From Trichothecium roseum (Eukaryota > Ascomycota > Sordariomycetes > Hypocreales), in contig CM047940.1 in NCBI GenBank assembly GCA_026184415.1, forward strand, positions 5,084,001 through 5,148,000: a stretch of 64,000 bases of DNA. The letters run 5' to 3'. The notes under the pieces were generated by a model, which made no database searches, was not told where the DNA came from, and saw only the letters and a list, made by a program, of their open reading frames with translations. Below are positions 1-11,777 of the stretch, in pieces. The translations under genes and the position numbers were made by a program. Every line of letters starts with the position of its first letter. Within the stretch, counting starts at the first letter, position 1.

Positions 1-102
1 TTCTAGTTTCCGGTGCGCCATGTTGGAAGATGAAAGAAGAAAAGAAGAAGAGGCAAAAAGGAGAGAGAAAAAAAAATAAAACCCTTGTTTCTCCTTCACC
101 CC

Positions 103-1027
103 TCAGCCGCTCGCGGTTTCGGCGTTTCTTAACATCTTCTTGCTGGACGGCTGGCGCTCGGGCGGAAGCAGGAGCCTCTGCTCCTCGGGCCGCCGGAAAG
201 TGGGTACGTCGTCGCCGGTGAGGCGCCGGATGGCGTCGGGGTCCGGGTCGTAGAGCATGACGTGGAGGTGCTCGATGGCGTGGACGGACTTGAGCGCCGA
301 CCAGTTCTTGAACCAGAGGAGCTGTGATTTATTATTATTATTATTGGTTTTTTTTGTCATGAGTAAACACCGTGCGCTGGCGCATGCAACTAGCATCCAC
401 GTCGATTTGTAAAAAGGGGAGGGGAGAGGGGGGTAGGGGTTGAGCAACTGAACTTACGTGGCTGCTCTGCTTGACGGCGGGCGAAAACGTCTCGGTCACG
501 AAGCGGGCAATGGCCTCCCTGGCCTCGGCCGTCAGGTCCTGAGTCTCCGGGTCCTCCTCGAGGGGAAACTTTGTCCAGACCACGAGGTGGACGACTCTCT
601 CGTCGAGCCCGTACGGCCAATCGTTGTATAGAATCTTGTATTCATCCTCTCGACCAAACATGCCCGCAGCTCCCTTGGATCCTCCTCGGCGGGGGCCACT
701 GACGGGTGGAAGTGGAGGGGGATAGGGCCAATGCAGCCTGCAGACGGCGAGGTACCTCGCAATGGAACCCCACTCCTGGGCTAGCCAATGCGTGAAGCGT
801 CGGTAGGCGCGCAGCTCCGATGGCACGCGCTGGAATAGCTCGAGGCGGTTCGAGCGGACAATCTCCCGGACCTCGTCCCATGATTGCCGGACGTACTCGG
901 CGTCGGGGGTGGAGATGATGGACCGGTCCTTGGCGGATATGCCGGCGAGGTAGACGGGGCAGTCCGGCGTCTTGTCCTTGGCGTCGACGTTGACGTTCCA
1001 CCAGTCCACCATGTCGAGGCTGCCCAT
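103..1027 (-). CDS. DUF3605 / N-acetylglucosamine-induced protein 1-like
   Basis: Two exons, 458..1027 and 103..321, give 262 aa. The donor GTAAGT (452-457) and acceptor CAG (322-324) are in phase 0. The protein matches the DUF3605 family (Ngi1, N-acetylglucosamine-induced protein 1): the conserved blocks W-DEVREIVRSNRLELFQR, YKILYNDWPYG, HLVVWTKF and, across the splice junction, WFKNWSALKSVHAIEHLHVML are all present in family order. The splice joins SSH to LLWFKNW, which restores the most conserved block and supports the model. The start ATG at 1027 is the first methionine before the conserved part and a 20-G tract lies just upstream. No signal peptide or membrane segment is seen, so a soluble intracellular protein is expected. 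The biochemical role of the family is unknown; only the link to GlcNAc induction in yeasts gives it a name. Confidence 0.85.
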
Positions 1028-3555
1028 TGCGCTTTCTGGTCTGAAAGCTCTTTCCTTTGGTCGGGGGGGGGGGGGGGGGGGGAGGGGAAGTGTCCTGGTG
1101 ATATGGGGATTGATATCAAGGGTTTCCTTGTACTGGGAACATTGGGGCACGGCAAGGTGTTGGTTGACAAAACGATTGCCCTTGAAGAAGGATTCACGAA
1201 ACGCGTATACGACGGGCAATGGTGGTATGGCATCAGCAGTAGTACAACGCGTCACAGGTAACAACAATGTTTGCGAATGTTTGCGAATGCTTGCGATTGG
1301 ATCGTGTGGCGCCCAAAGGTTGAGATTCCACCCACAAACGGTGAAAGAGGACATTCAGCGGTGGGACCCCCCCCCCCCCCCCCTTCCTTCACCGAAAGAT
1401 GGGCGCTCACTTGCACCGCTGCTAGGTAGTAGTTAATACCTATCAACCCACTTCGTGCTCCCTTCCCTTGGTAATCCGTACTGACCGCCAAATTGAATCA
1501 ATGCGGCGAGAGTCCACATTTTGACTTTGGGGAAAACCTGTCCATTCCCCATGAACTATGGAAGAAAAAAAACAAAGACGGATCCAATCGGTCTCAGGCG
1601 GGAATCGAAGCGATTGAATACCGCACCGATTTTTTGGTCTTGGCAGGGACAGCTTCGTGCAGTAGACAGACCCGTCCGGCACACGCCTTTGACGAACATC
1701 AACTAAAGCACTCCGGACTACCGCTTAGTACTAGTAGTAAAACTAGTAGTGGTGGCTTTTTGTTGGATTTGGTAGGATAGGATGAAAGAAAAGTTCTACC
1801 AGTACGGAGTAGATGATAACAGTGTATTGTTAAATGCGACGTAAGGATCGAGGTAGGCAGTTGTTGGAGGTGCTCCGTAGCCAATGCTGACCCCCACGTG
1901 AAAATCACAAGGCACCTGCCATGTCAACGAACCCTTGAGGGGAAAATTCTGTCACTTTGGTCTGATGCTTTGTGCGGAGTACGTCATTAGTACTACCAAC
2001 CCGATTTGAGGGATATGAAGAGAGCGAGAGAGAGAGAAAAAGATGAAGGAAAAGGACTGGTAAACAAAAAATTGACGAGAGTACTCCGTAAGACGGGATA
2101 GGAGAAAAAAAAAAGCAAGGCCTTATCTGTCAAAAAGTCGTTCGGACCAGCCGTGCGTCCCAACCAAGGACTAGAACGGACGATACCGGGATTTGCATAG
2201 ATGTTGGCGTAGCATCTCAACTTTGTGGTGGCGATTCGATACGACCATCAACCAGGCTGCGATGCATACGAAGTAGCAAGCTGTCAATACAACCATGAAA
2301 AAAAAAACCCAAATATGAGCCACAAGCGGGTATGCCAAATGCAAGACCGGAATCTAGAATCAATGGGTAATTTTGACACGCAAGCTCACCGCCGTCAACA
2401 ACCTCGCCGTCGTCGAATCAAACAGAGGCCCGGGCCTAATATAAATCTTGCCAGTCCGTCATAAGAGCCCATAGGAAGAGAAAGGGGGCGGAGGGGAAGG
2501 GGGATGCGGTGCGCGGACTTATTAGTACATATTCCAGTAGGAACAATGAGGGTTTTTGTCTCGATTCCAGGCTGCTTTGTTGAGGGGAGATTTGCTATCA
2601 GTGTTACGTGGTAATAGCGTCGAGACAGTGCTCCTCCGTATTTCGTTCCAGGGGACGGACAGAGGCAAAGAGGGGAAACAACGACGATGCAGGTCCTGCA
2701 GCTATGCAGCAAAACCTGCCAGCAAGTCGTTGGCCTGGTTGAACTAACTTGGCTAAGATCCGCTAGAGGGGCGCAGAGTGGGGTTGGTGTGAAGAAGGGG
2801 AGGGGGCAGAGGGCAGTTACTCCGTAGCGGGGGAGGCAAAAGAGCGTTGTCAAGGAAAAGAGAAATTAGTAGGTAGTACTAAGTAAGTATGGCTATATGG
2901 TAGGGGGAAATACTACTACTACTAAAGCATCGGTGATGAATGTCGTGATACAGGATCGAATGCGTATATAATCACACAAGATCCTTCTGCTCCTTTTTGT
3001 TACCTTTCTTCCTTTTTTCTCAAATTTATCCTGTTTCGTCCTCTACTTACTGACTTGCTACCACTACTACCATTTCCTGGTGACGTGGCTTGCAGAACCT
3101 GTCGTTGTCTGACGTCAAAAACGCAGCTTCCCAAAGGGTATAGAAAAAAGACGTCCCATTGGCACCCAAAAAACTTGCGTGCTCTTGCTACTAGTGGTGA
3201 GTGCCCACAGCATGGATACTGGCAACAAGGGATCGGAAAGGCGAAGGCGAACCCCGCCCTTGGCTTCATCGATGCTACTGCCCCTACTACTGCTGCTCCT
3301 ACTACTGCTATTCCCCTATTCTTATCCACTGGCGCGTCGACGAACTGTTTGCCCCGCTTCGTCCAGGTCCCCATCTTTGGCCCTTTGCTACTACGAACAA
3401 AAACCTCCAGCTCCCTCGACACCGCTTTGCTAAAACGTCTCTTGTTCCCAGTTTCGAATCGTTCTTCTTTCGACCACTTCGAGCTTCTCCCCTCCTACGA
3501 TCGAATCTCCTTCCTTGATACCCCCCACCCCCTTTCGAGTCCATTCCGAATAATA
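1028..3555. other. Intergenic region between Ngi1-like gene and UGP1
   Basis: No convincing gene is seen in these 2.5 kb. The region holds a 20-G run (1063-1082), a 17-C run (1367-1383) and three copies of the dispersed 9-mer TACGGAGTA or its complement (1803, 2082, 2818). The last 550 bases are pyrimidine-rich and look like the UGP1 promoter and leader, with a TATATAAT sequence at 2965-2972. Open frames here are short, low-complexity and unlike proteins. Confidence 0.6.
2965..2972 (+). promoter_or_regulatory. Possible TATA box of UGP1
   Basis: TATATAAT lies about 590 bases before the UGP1 start codon and at the upstream edge of a CT-rich leader. If used, it would give a leader of roughly 550 bases that contains an upstream ATG at 3212 opening a 73-codon frame (stop at 3431-3433), unless a 5'UTR intron removes it. 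Position and sequence fit; no transcript evidence is available. Confidence 0.3.
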
Positions 3556-5991
3556 ATGAGCAATATGGCTTCTGCTATTAAGAGCGCACTCCCTTCTCAC
3601 CTCAAGCCTGGCGGTGCTGATGGTGAGGAGGCCAACTTCGAGAGGCGCCATGGCAAGACTCGCAGCCACATGGTGAGTTCTACAATCTTATTACCCCCCT
3701 TCATAGATGGTGCTCGTGCTTCGTATTCCCGCAATCATATCCCCCCCTATCCCTCTTTATGGCCTATGAGCTTGAGGGGATGTGGGGGAGCTTGGCTTAT
3801 ACGCGGCCGTGGGGAGAGCGGCTACTTACCCCGGCTCCCTCACAAAGCCGGCGAAAAGCTTCGGTTATCTCCAGAGAACCTTCGTCACCTCAGGGCAGTT
3901 TGCAAAGCCCCGATGAAGCTTATGTTTCGTGCAATCGTTGCCCTATTGGACCTCGAGGCGGGTGGTATCCCCATTGCCACTACCCGCAGCTGCTCCCGGC
4001 TGCTGTTTAAAGCTTAAACGGCACAGGAAAACTGACCGCTTTCCTGAATCAAGCTGATTCACGTTTGCTGGCTTCTTTCTGCAAACGCAAACCGATGGGA
4101 CTATGGGGATACAGCTGAAGCTGCTGTCTCCGTCTTATAATGGACCATGAAATGCTCCGCACATCTACCACCTTCCTTGCTTCGAACACCGCAAATGACA
4201 AAAACCTCACTTCCTCACTATACTCATCTGCCATTTTCCTACAAAACATGGTCAACGAAGAAACTATATCCCTCATGAATATTCCCTTCTTGCGCCAACG
4301 AAAGCACAAGGCATCATATTACCTGCCTTTACACCATGCCTCATCTATGCTCCAGCATGGTGAATGAACTCGTGAGGAAACCGCGTTCGCTAACAGACTT
4401 TGGAAAGGCCTTCGAGAACACCTCCACCAACATCGCCGCTGCGCAGATGCGGAACTCTCTGACCGGTCTGGCCGAGTCGGTCGCCGACCCGGAACAAAAG
4501 AAGGTTAGTAGACACCTTGCGTTAGAATCACATCGCGTGGCTAATTGTTGGACGTTAAGCTCTTCGAAACCGAGATGGACAACTTCTTTGCCCTGTTCCG
4601 ACGATACCTCAACGACAAGGCCAAGGGCAGCTCTGTGTAAGCCATTGACGCCAAATTATAAGCCTAAATATAAGGGGGAAACTGACAAATTTGCCTGCAG
4701 TGACTGGGACCGCATCAACCCTCCCGCCCAGGGTCAGGTCGTCGACTACGAGGATCTCGCCAACACCGAGTCTGTCCAGTTCTTGAACAAGCTCGCCGTC
4801 CTGAAGCTCAACGGTGGTCTTGGTACCTCCATGGGTTGCGTCGGCCCCAAGTCCGTCATCGAGGTCCGTGATGGCATGTCCTTCCTCGACCTTTCCGTCC
4901 GTCAGATCGAGTTCCTCAACAGGACCTACGACGTCAATGTCCCCTTCATTCTCATGAACTCGTTCAACACCAACGATGACACCGCCGATATCATCAAGAA
5001 GTACGAGGGACACAATGTCGACATCATGACTTTCAACCAGTCTCGCTACCCCAGAATCTACAAGGACTCGCTCCTACCTGTCCCCAAGAATACCGACTCG
5101 CCTATTAACGAGTGGTACCCCCCCGGTCACGGTGACGTCTTCGAGTCCCTGTACAACTCTGGCGTTCTTGACAAGCTTATTGAGCGTGGTATCGAGGTCA
5201 TCTTCCTCTCCAACGTTGACAACCTGGGTGCCGTGGTTGATCTCCGCATCCTCCAGCACATGATGGAGACCAAGGCCGAGTACATTATGGAGTTGACCAA
5301 CAAGACCAAGGCCGATGTCAAGGGTGGTACCATTATTGACTACGACGGCTCCGTCCGCCTTCTTGAGATTGCCCAGGTCCCCAAGGAGCACGTCAACGAG
5401 TTCAAGTCCATCAAGAAGTTCAAGTACTTCAACACCAACAATATTTGGCTCAACCTCAAGGCTATTAAGCGAGTGGTTGAGAATGATGAGTTGGAGATGG
5501 AGATTATCCCCAACGGCAAGACCATCCCCGGTGACAAGAAGGGCGAGTCCGACATTAGCATTCTGCAGCTCGAGACGGCCGTCGGCGCTGCCATCCGCCA
5601 CTTCAACAACGCCCATGGTGTCAATGTGCCCCGTCGTCGCTTCTTGCCCGTCAAGACCTGCTCTGACCTGATGCTCGTCAAGTCTGACCTCTACACCCTG
5701 AAGCATGGTCAGCTTCAAATGAGCGCTCAGCGCTTCGGTGACGCTCCTCTCATCAAGCTCGGCGGTGACTTTAAGAAGGTTTCGGACTTCCAGAAGCGCA
5801 TCCCATCGATTCCCAAGGTTCTAGAGCTTGACCACCTTACCATCACTGGCAAGGTCAACCTTGGACGTGGCGTCCAGCTGAAGGGTACGGTCATCATTGT
5901 AGCTACAGAGGGTCAGACTATCGACGTCCCTCCTGGCTCCATCCTGGAGAACGTAGTCGTTCAGGGCAGCCTGCGTCTTCTGGAGCATTAA
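3556..5991 (+). CDS. UGP1: UTP-glucose-1-phosphate uridylyltransferase (UDP-glucose pyrophosphorylase)
   Basis: Four exons, 3556..3672, 4408..4503, 4560..4636 and 4701..5991, give 526 aa, the usual fungal length. The enzyme makes UDP-glucose from UTP and glucose-1-phosphate, the donor for glucan, glycogen, trehalose and glycoprotein synthesis in the cytosol. The nucleotide-binding loop LNGGLGTSMG lies at about residues 133-142, and the blocks NVPFILMNSFNT, PPGHGDVFESLYNSG, FLSNVDNLGAVVD and KTCSDLMLVKSDLY are intact. The C-terminus ends in the beta-helix segment with GSLRLLEH, as in other fungal enzymes. The start is the first ATG in a frame that stays open upstream without another methionine. 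The first intron is long (735 nt); its acceptor AAAG follows a CTAAC branch point at 4390-4394. The other introns are 56 and 64 nt. Confidence 0.97.
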
Positions 5992-8388
5992 GGGGAGTTT
6001 GCGCCAGAAGCCGGTTGCGGCGTGGTTACTTGTTGCTCTTATTTTTTATGGATGTCAGAAAATATTTCGCTTCACAATGCATTGTCCAGACGACGTGCAC
6101 TGGTCGTTGCGGCTACCCTACTACATATGATTACTGGTATAGGGTCGAGAGTTGACCTGCGGACGGAGGAGAAAAAAAGACCATGATGGAAGGAAAGGAA
6201 CATACAATACGAAGTACGCGGGGCGTACGATGGAAACAAGTAGTCTTTGTTACAGCCATAGCTGCCAAGAGGCACATGGCGTTTGGCACGTGTGTCGTTT
6301 ACCGACACTTAATTTGATATCGTTTACAACAAACCAGTCTTGGCCATTTTGCAAGTGAGACGCTGATTGCCAAGAACATGGCATTTGCGTGATTGGTGGT
6401 ATAAGCAATGCAAAGAGAGGTATTTTGAATGAGCCGTGGTAAGCGCTTGGGTTCTGCCTTGCCATGGCTCGCACTCACTTTGTCGCTGATGAAGCCAATA
6501 CACTGAATCAAATATTCGCGGCAGCCTCGTGCAACATCAATATCAAGTAGGGGAAATAAGGGCAGGCATCCAGCCCGCCCCCCAATCATACTCTGAGCGC
6601 GCCGCAGTCGCGCATTCAGACTACTGACTGACTATGGATAGCCGGGCCGAGTTGGGGCTGCACGGAGGCGGCTCAGCCAGGAACCCCCAATAGACGCCCG
6701 GGTAGGTAGGAAAAGCCCAACAAGTATGGTAGGAGTAGGAGTAGGGATGATGGATGGACGAGCGACTAATGCTGTATATAGTGCAATTACCTATCTGATG
6801 CACTCTGCAAGCCAAGCCAAGGTAGTGTTACCTGAGCTCTGAGCTGCAGCAGCGGGTTTGCTCACTCGCTTCTCGCTTCACGTTGTTGAGAGCGCGTGCG
6901 TTTTTTGTTTGTTTGGATCGGATGGATTCGGCCACTGCCGTTTCCAGCGCTTGGATATGGATAATGGGTTTGGGGGCGGGCATGCATGCAGTGGTGAACC
7001 CGAACGGGATACCAACGGGCAGGCATGGCGTGTGTTGAGAGGAGATTAATTTCTCACATACCTAGATAAGAGTCACATTGACATAGTGGTAGTCGCAGTT
7101 GTAGATGGTCTGTAAGCTGTAGTCTGCAAGGGGGAGGTTCTAGACTCCTGTGTTTGTTTGTTTTGTTGACGCCCACTAACTAGCCTGGATATACCAGGGT
7201 AGTCGAAGGAGAATGTGGCGGCCATGATGGCACGGGCAAGAGTGTTGTTGATGCTGTTTCTGGCGCGCTTTTTGGCGGAGGAGGAAAGGAGAAAAGGGGG
7301 GTTTGTCGCGTCTAGGTGGTGGTGATAGTGTAGACGTTGTGATGTGGTGGTGGTGGTAGTGGTGGTAGTGATGTTGATTCAGATGAAGATGAGAGCTTTC
7401 GGAGCTCGGGGCCAATAGTAGCCAAGACAGGCGGCCCACGAGTTGAATCTGGGACACAACAAGCTCAAGGTGATTTCCGCTTTGCGCCAAAACGGCGGGT
7501 TCCTCTTCCTGCGAAAAAAGAAGTGGAGTCGGCGACCAGGCGAGCGGTCTAGACGCCGGTCGAAGCCTGACGCCTCCCAATCCAGCCAGGCCTTTGGTTC
7601 TAAATGGCTTGATTGTTCAGTCTGGGCGAAATTGGAAATTGTACTCCGTAGTATGTGCGCAAGTGACATCGTCGTTTGTGCGATTCGTCCTCAAGCATAA
7701 GCCGAGATAATAATAGTAACAGCAACAACAAGTCTTGTGTGCTTCGATTATAGCGGTCTTCATCACGTTGGCACGCAGGTATCGACAACAGGCATCGTCT
7801 ACCTCGGGAAAGACAGAGGAAGGGTTCCATTGGTGATGTAACATGTTTGTCATGGACGCCTATCATGCTCGGATCGATAGACGCCTGCAGCACTGTGATG
7901 CTTGCGCTGGCTGCTCATTGGGAGGGGGGAATGGATAGTTGGCTGTCTATGTACGGAGAACCAGGGGTGGACACCCATCCCGGGGGGGAAAGATGACCGC
8001 GCCCGCTGTCCAGTCAAGCCAACGCGGGGCCAAGCTCGACGGGGCGGCGGGGGAGAGGGCGCGCACGAAAGAGAAGGAGAGAGAGATTGAGGAGGGCCGA
8101 TGCGAGATCTCGGTTGGCTTGCGACGGCTTTTGGTTTCTCTGGGCGGTGGCAAGAAGGAAAAAAATAAACGAGAAAGGGGAACGAAGAAGAAGACGAAGA
8201 AGAAGAAAAAATACGATGTTGGTGGCCGATGACCGAATGCCAGCTGCACGATGATCTAGCACAGCCACCCGGATATGGCGTAAAGAACCGACGATCAACT
8301 AGAGCAACAATGAGCTTCATTCTCGCAACCCGTCTTGGTGCCGAGGGCCGTGGGCCGTTTCTGGAAGAGGGAAGGGGGAAAAAAAAGG

Positions 8389-8471
8389 AACGAGAGAGGG
8401 AGAGAGAGGGAGAGAGAGGGAGAGAGAGGGAGAGAGAGGCGGAGAGAGGCGGAGAGAGGCGGAGAGAGGCT
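8389..8471. repeat. GGAGAGAGA purine microsatellite
   Basis: Imperfect tandem units GGAGAGAGA, changing to GGCGGAGAGA in the 3' part. All G and A on the + strand apart from single C bases. It creates artificial Arg/Glu-rich frames that should not be read as genes. Confidence 0.9.
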
Positions 8472-9552
8472 AAGGTAGAGGCAGACGGAGCGAGAGAGAG
8501 AGGACTCGAAAGTTGAAGAAAAAAAAGGACTTGTAGCGTCGGGTGACCCCACGGGTGCCCACATCACATTCATTCTTTGGTTCTTCTTCTGGTTAAACGT
8601 TCGAACGGGGGTGTGTGTGGCTTGGACTTGAAAGTCGACCGTTCTTACCCGTTCCAGTCGAGTCTCAACGTCAGAAAAGCGAGCGACCCTTGTTTGTCGC
8701 CTTTTGTGGAGTACGGAGTATATGAGAGGGCAAAAAAAAAAAACCGACGTATCATGTAAAACTGCTTGACACTGTTTTTTTTGTGCGAGACTCCATGAGG
8801 AAAGGGGAGGAGAAAAGGTCGGTACATACACACCATACTCCGTTGATTCCATGTTTTTTTTCTGAGCACAGTTACCGATCCGAGGTGGGTGGTAAATTAA
8901 TACCTGCGGAGCAGCGATGGTATGAGATCCACATCAAGTAGTACCTTTTATATGCGCCCAACGTCATTCGTTTACATTCACTGGAGTGGCATTGATAACG
9001 ACTTACTAGCAGTAGTATGGTAGTAGTACTATGTAGCAGCAGTAGTAGTGCTATGCTTTGCTACCACCCTCGCAGAGGGATGCAAACAGGCACGAAAACA
9101 GCACTATTCGTCTCGTGACACCACGTTTCCCACGAATGGCATTCTAGAGGTCCTCGTTAGCCTCGCCCAGTGTGTCTGCCGACGGCGCAGCATCATGGGG
9201 ATCAGTCGACGATGGAGGCATAAAGGAGGCATGGAGGAGGCTACCCCCCAAGCCCCGGGCGTGCCAGTGAGTACATAGTAGCGCAGCTGGCCGAGCTGGG
9301 CTGGCCGAGCTGGGCAATGGCGTCGTGATGGTTGCCAATGGTTCCAAGAAGAGATGTGCAAAAGTGGCGAATGCGAGCCGGCTATTCCCTTCTGGAGATT
9401 ATCGTCTGCAGACGGATGCTAATGGTGGATGCCGCTGCTACTTCGGAGAACTACGCCCTACTGACTGACCATCGGGATGCGCCTGAGGTCTTGGCTTTGG
9501 CCGCAGCACCAAGACCAAAGAGCAAAATGGAGGCAAGCACTTGGGGATACAA

Positions 9553-9577
9553 TACCTAGGTACTCCGTACCTAGGTA
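9553..9577. repeat. 11-bp inverted repeat around a TACTCCGTA motif
   Basis: TACCTAGGTAC, TCC, GTACCTAGGTA: perfect 11-bp arms around a 3-nt centre. The centre is one of the dispersed TACTCCGTA 9-mers (9561-9569), so the motif is here part of a longer dyad. Confidence 0.85.
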
Positions 9578-10938
9578 GGTGGTTAGTAGTAGTAGTAGTA
9601 GTAGGAGTAGTAGTAGGTAAGTGGATTCGTTCTGTACGGGATGGACGGGGGTGGGAGAGGGGACAGGCAGTCGCGCGACGAGGAGGGTGGGCGAAAAGGC
9701 AGCAGCAGACCAAGAGAAAAAAAAAGAGGCTATATGAAAAAAAACTATATGAATGTTGCAGGTGAACCTGCCTCTGCGCCTGCCTTCTCGTCTTGCCCTT
9801 TGCACTCGTATCATCAACATTCCGTACTCTTGTTGTATTACCTACTGCAGTACGGAGTACTCCATACTGTTTCGGCTACATCAGTCCTAATTATTCTCGT
9901 TGCCTCATTACTTGCTCGCTGCTGCGTTCAGGACGGCTCGTTGATCTCCTGCAATCTCGACATCATCTAATACGCACTCGCTTTGCGCGCCGCCTCACCT
10001 ATAAACAAAAAAAAACCCCTTTCTTCTTATTGATAATAACCAACTGTAAGTTACGAAACATGTTCAATTCCTCAACCCCTTTCCCCCGCGACTGTCGGCA
10101 GACGAGCCGTACCCAAACTCCCAATTTACCTGCGACTTGTCTTGGACCAGCCAGGGTGGTAGTGGGAGAGAGGGGAAAGCCACCTAGGGAAAAAAAAAAG
10201 CATACACATGCACTCACGCACACAAACGCCTTCTATCGCATGTCAGTTGGCACAAGCAAGACAGGCAGACCCCCGCTCGCGTGACAGCTCGTCCGTCATC
10301 TTTCCTTTTTTTCTCTCACCCTCCATTCACAATGTTCGGGCGAGTCACTCCGAGAATAGAGTAGCGTTGCGACGCGCGCCTTGCTAGCCTTGGTATCGCG
10401 CGCCGTCAAGTTGGTAGTGGACCCTCCTACCACCCCCCAGGCTTGCCTCTCGTGGGAATCCAAAGTCGTTGCTAGCCTGCTGGTAGTTACCGGATAAGCC
10501 AGTCACCGTTGACTATCCCCTGGTTCCCCTGGCCTTGCCCTGGTACCTTATTGGGTGGATTATTGGACGCAGCTGCGGTCAACTGTCATGGTTTATTCCT
10601 TGCTTGGCTTTCATTTCCACGCGCTGTGCTTCTGCACTCCACCTCACAGCTGCTTTTTCCTGTCCGGGGGCTTCGTCCCGGCTCGTCGCATGACTTTAAG
10701 CTGACCTTGATTTCTTGTTTTCACAGTTCGGCTCTCTCATTCCCTCACTCTCCCTCTCTCATCGCCTACAATCTAATAATCAACCTACCACGCATCTTCC
10801 TTTCGTTTTCTCTCTTCGTCTGACAACTTCGTCTTCACGCGCGCATCCAAGAGATACTGCAACTTTCGTTCAACGGGTTCCTTTTATAATCACCACCGTC
10901 CTATAACCTATACTACTCAACTACAACCTATATCCACA

Positions 10939-11777
10939 ATGAAGACCGCTGCCATCTTCGTCGCCGCCGCTGGCCTTGTTGCCGCTCGTCCTGAGCTTCT
11001 CAACACCAGCTACGATGTCGCCTCCGGTCAGCCCTTCACCATCAAGTACTCTGGTTGTGATGGTGGCTGCACCATCACTTTGGAAAATGGTCCTAAGGAC
11101 GACCTCAAGCCTGTCCAGACTCTGACTTGTAAGATGGCGCTAACGCTGCATATGCACGTCAACCAACCACTTTGACTAACGGGGCATGTCTTATAGCTTC
11201 TGCTACTGGTGGCTCTACCACTGTCAACATCAACGAGGTTCCCACCGATTCGTACGCCTTCAGAATCGTGAACAACGAGTCTGGCGAGTTCAACTTTTCC
11301 CCTCAGTTCAAGCTCGATGGTTCTGCTCCTCCCGACACCACCACCGAGGTTGTCACCACGACCACCGAGGTGCCTGAGACCACTACCACCGAGGAGACCA
11401 CCACTGCCGAGGAGACCACGACTTCTGCCGAGGAGACCACCACCGTCGCTTCCACCACTGTTGAGGAGACCACCACCGTGGAGCCTTCCACCACCAGTGC
11501 CGAGACTACCATGGTCACCGTGACCAGCTCCGACACTGAGACGGTTACCACTCCCGCTTCTACCTCTTCCGGTACGTCCCATGACATCATTGAGCTGTTT
11601 CAATGCCACGTTCATGTTTTGCTAATGCGTTATACTATAGACGAGGAGACCTCAACCAGCAGCTCTGCTGACGAGCCCGAGGCTCCCACCGAGGTTCCTG
11701 ACAGCAGCGTTGGCCGCCTGGCCTCTCCCCTGGCTCTCGTCGCCGGCGCTGTCGGTGCCATGCTCTTCTTCAACTAA
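10939..11777 (+). CDS. Ser/Thr-rich GPI-anchored cell-wall protein (Kre9/Knh1-like N-terminal domain family)
   Basis: Three exons, 10939..11128, 11197..11571 and 11641..11777, give 233 aa. The N-terminus is a signal peptide (about residues 1-17, cleavage near AARPE). The first 110 residues fit the small beta-sandwich domain of the fungal Ser-Thr-rich GPI-anchored family (SYDVASGQPFTIKYSG, a short Cys pair, and TDSYAFRIVN). Next comes a long Thr/Ser/Glu/Val repeat region rich in ETTT and EETTT units, expected to be O-mannosylated. The C-terminus has a small-residue region (SSVGRLAS) followed by a hydrophobic tail, as in a GPI attachment signal. Introns are 68 and 69 nt with GTAAGA/GTACGT donors and a GACTAAC branch point. 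The protein is likely carried to the plasma membrane or wall; the exact function is unknown. Confidence 0.88.

Larger units (their letters stand above)
5992..10938. other. Long intergenic region, no gene recognised
   Basis: About 4.9 kb without a convincing gene. It contains GAGAGAGG/GGCGGAGAGA purine repeats (8389-8471), a GGT/AGT-rich stretch (7330-7375), a TAG repeat (9585-9617), four TACGGAGTA-type 9-mers (7642, 8712, 9561, 9851) and a CT-rich stretch from about 10700 that probably belongs to the promoter and leader of the GPI protein. Candidate frames are repetitive and lack domains. Confidence 0.6.

Noticed and set aside
2395..2853. 152-codon - strand frame
   Set aside because: Composition typical of non-coding CT-rich DNA; it also contains a TACTCCGTA copy.
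3055..3555. In-frame upstream extension of UGP1
   Set aside because: The frame is open back to 3055 but has no ATG before 3556, and the known family N-terminus starts at 3556.
5074..5718. 214-codon - strand frame opposite UGP1
   Set aside because: Mirror of the codon-biased UGP1 coding sequence.
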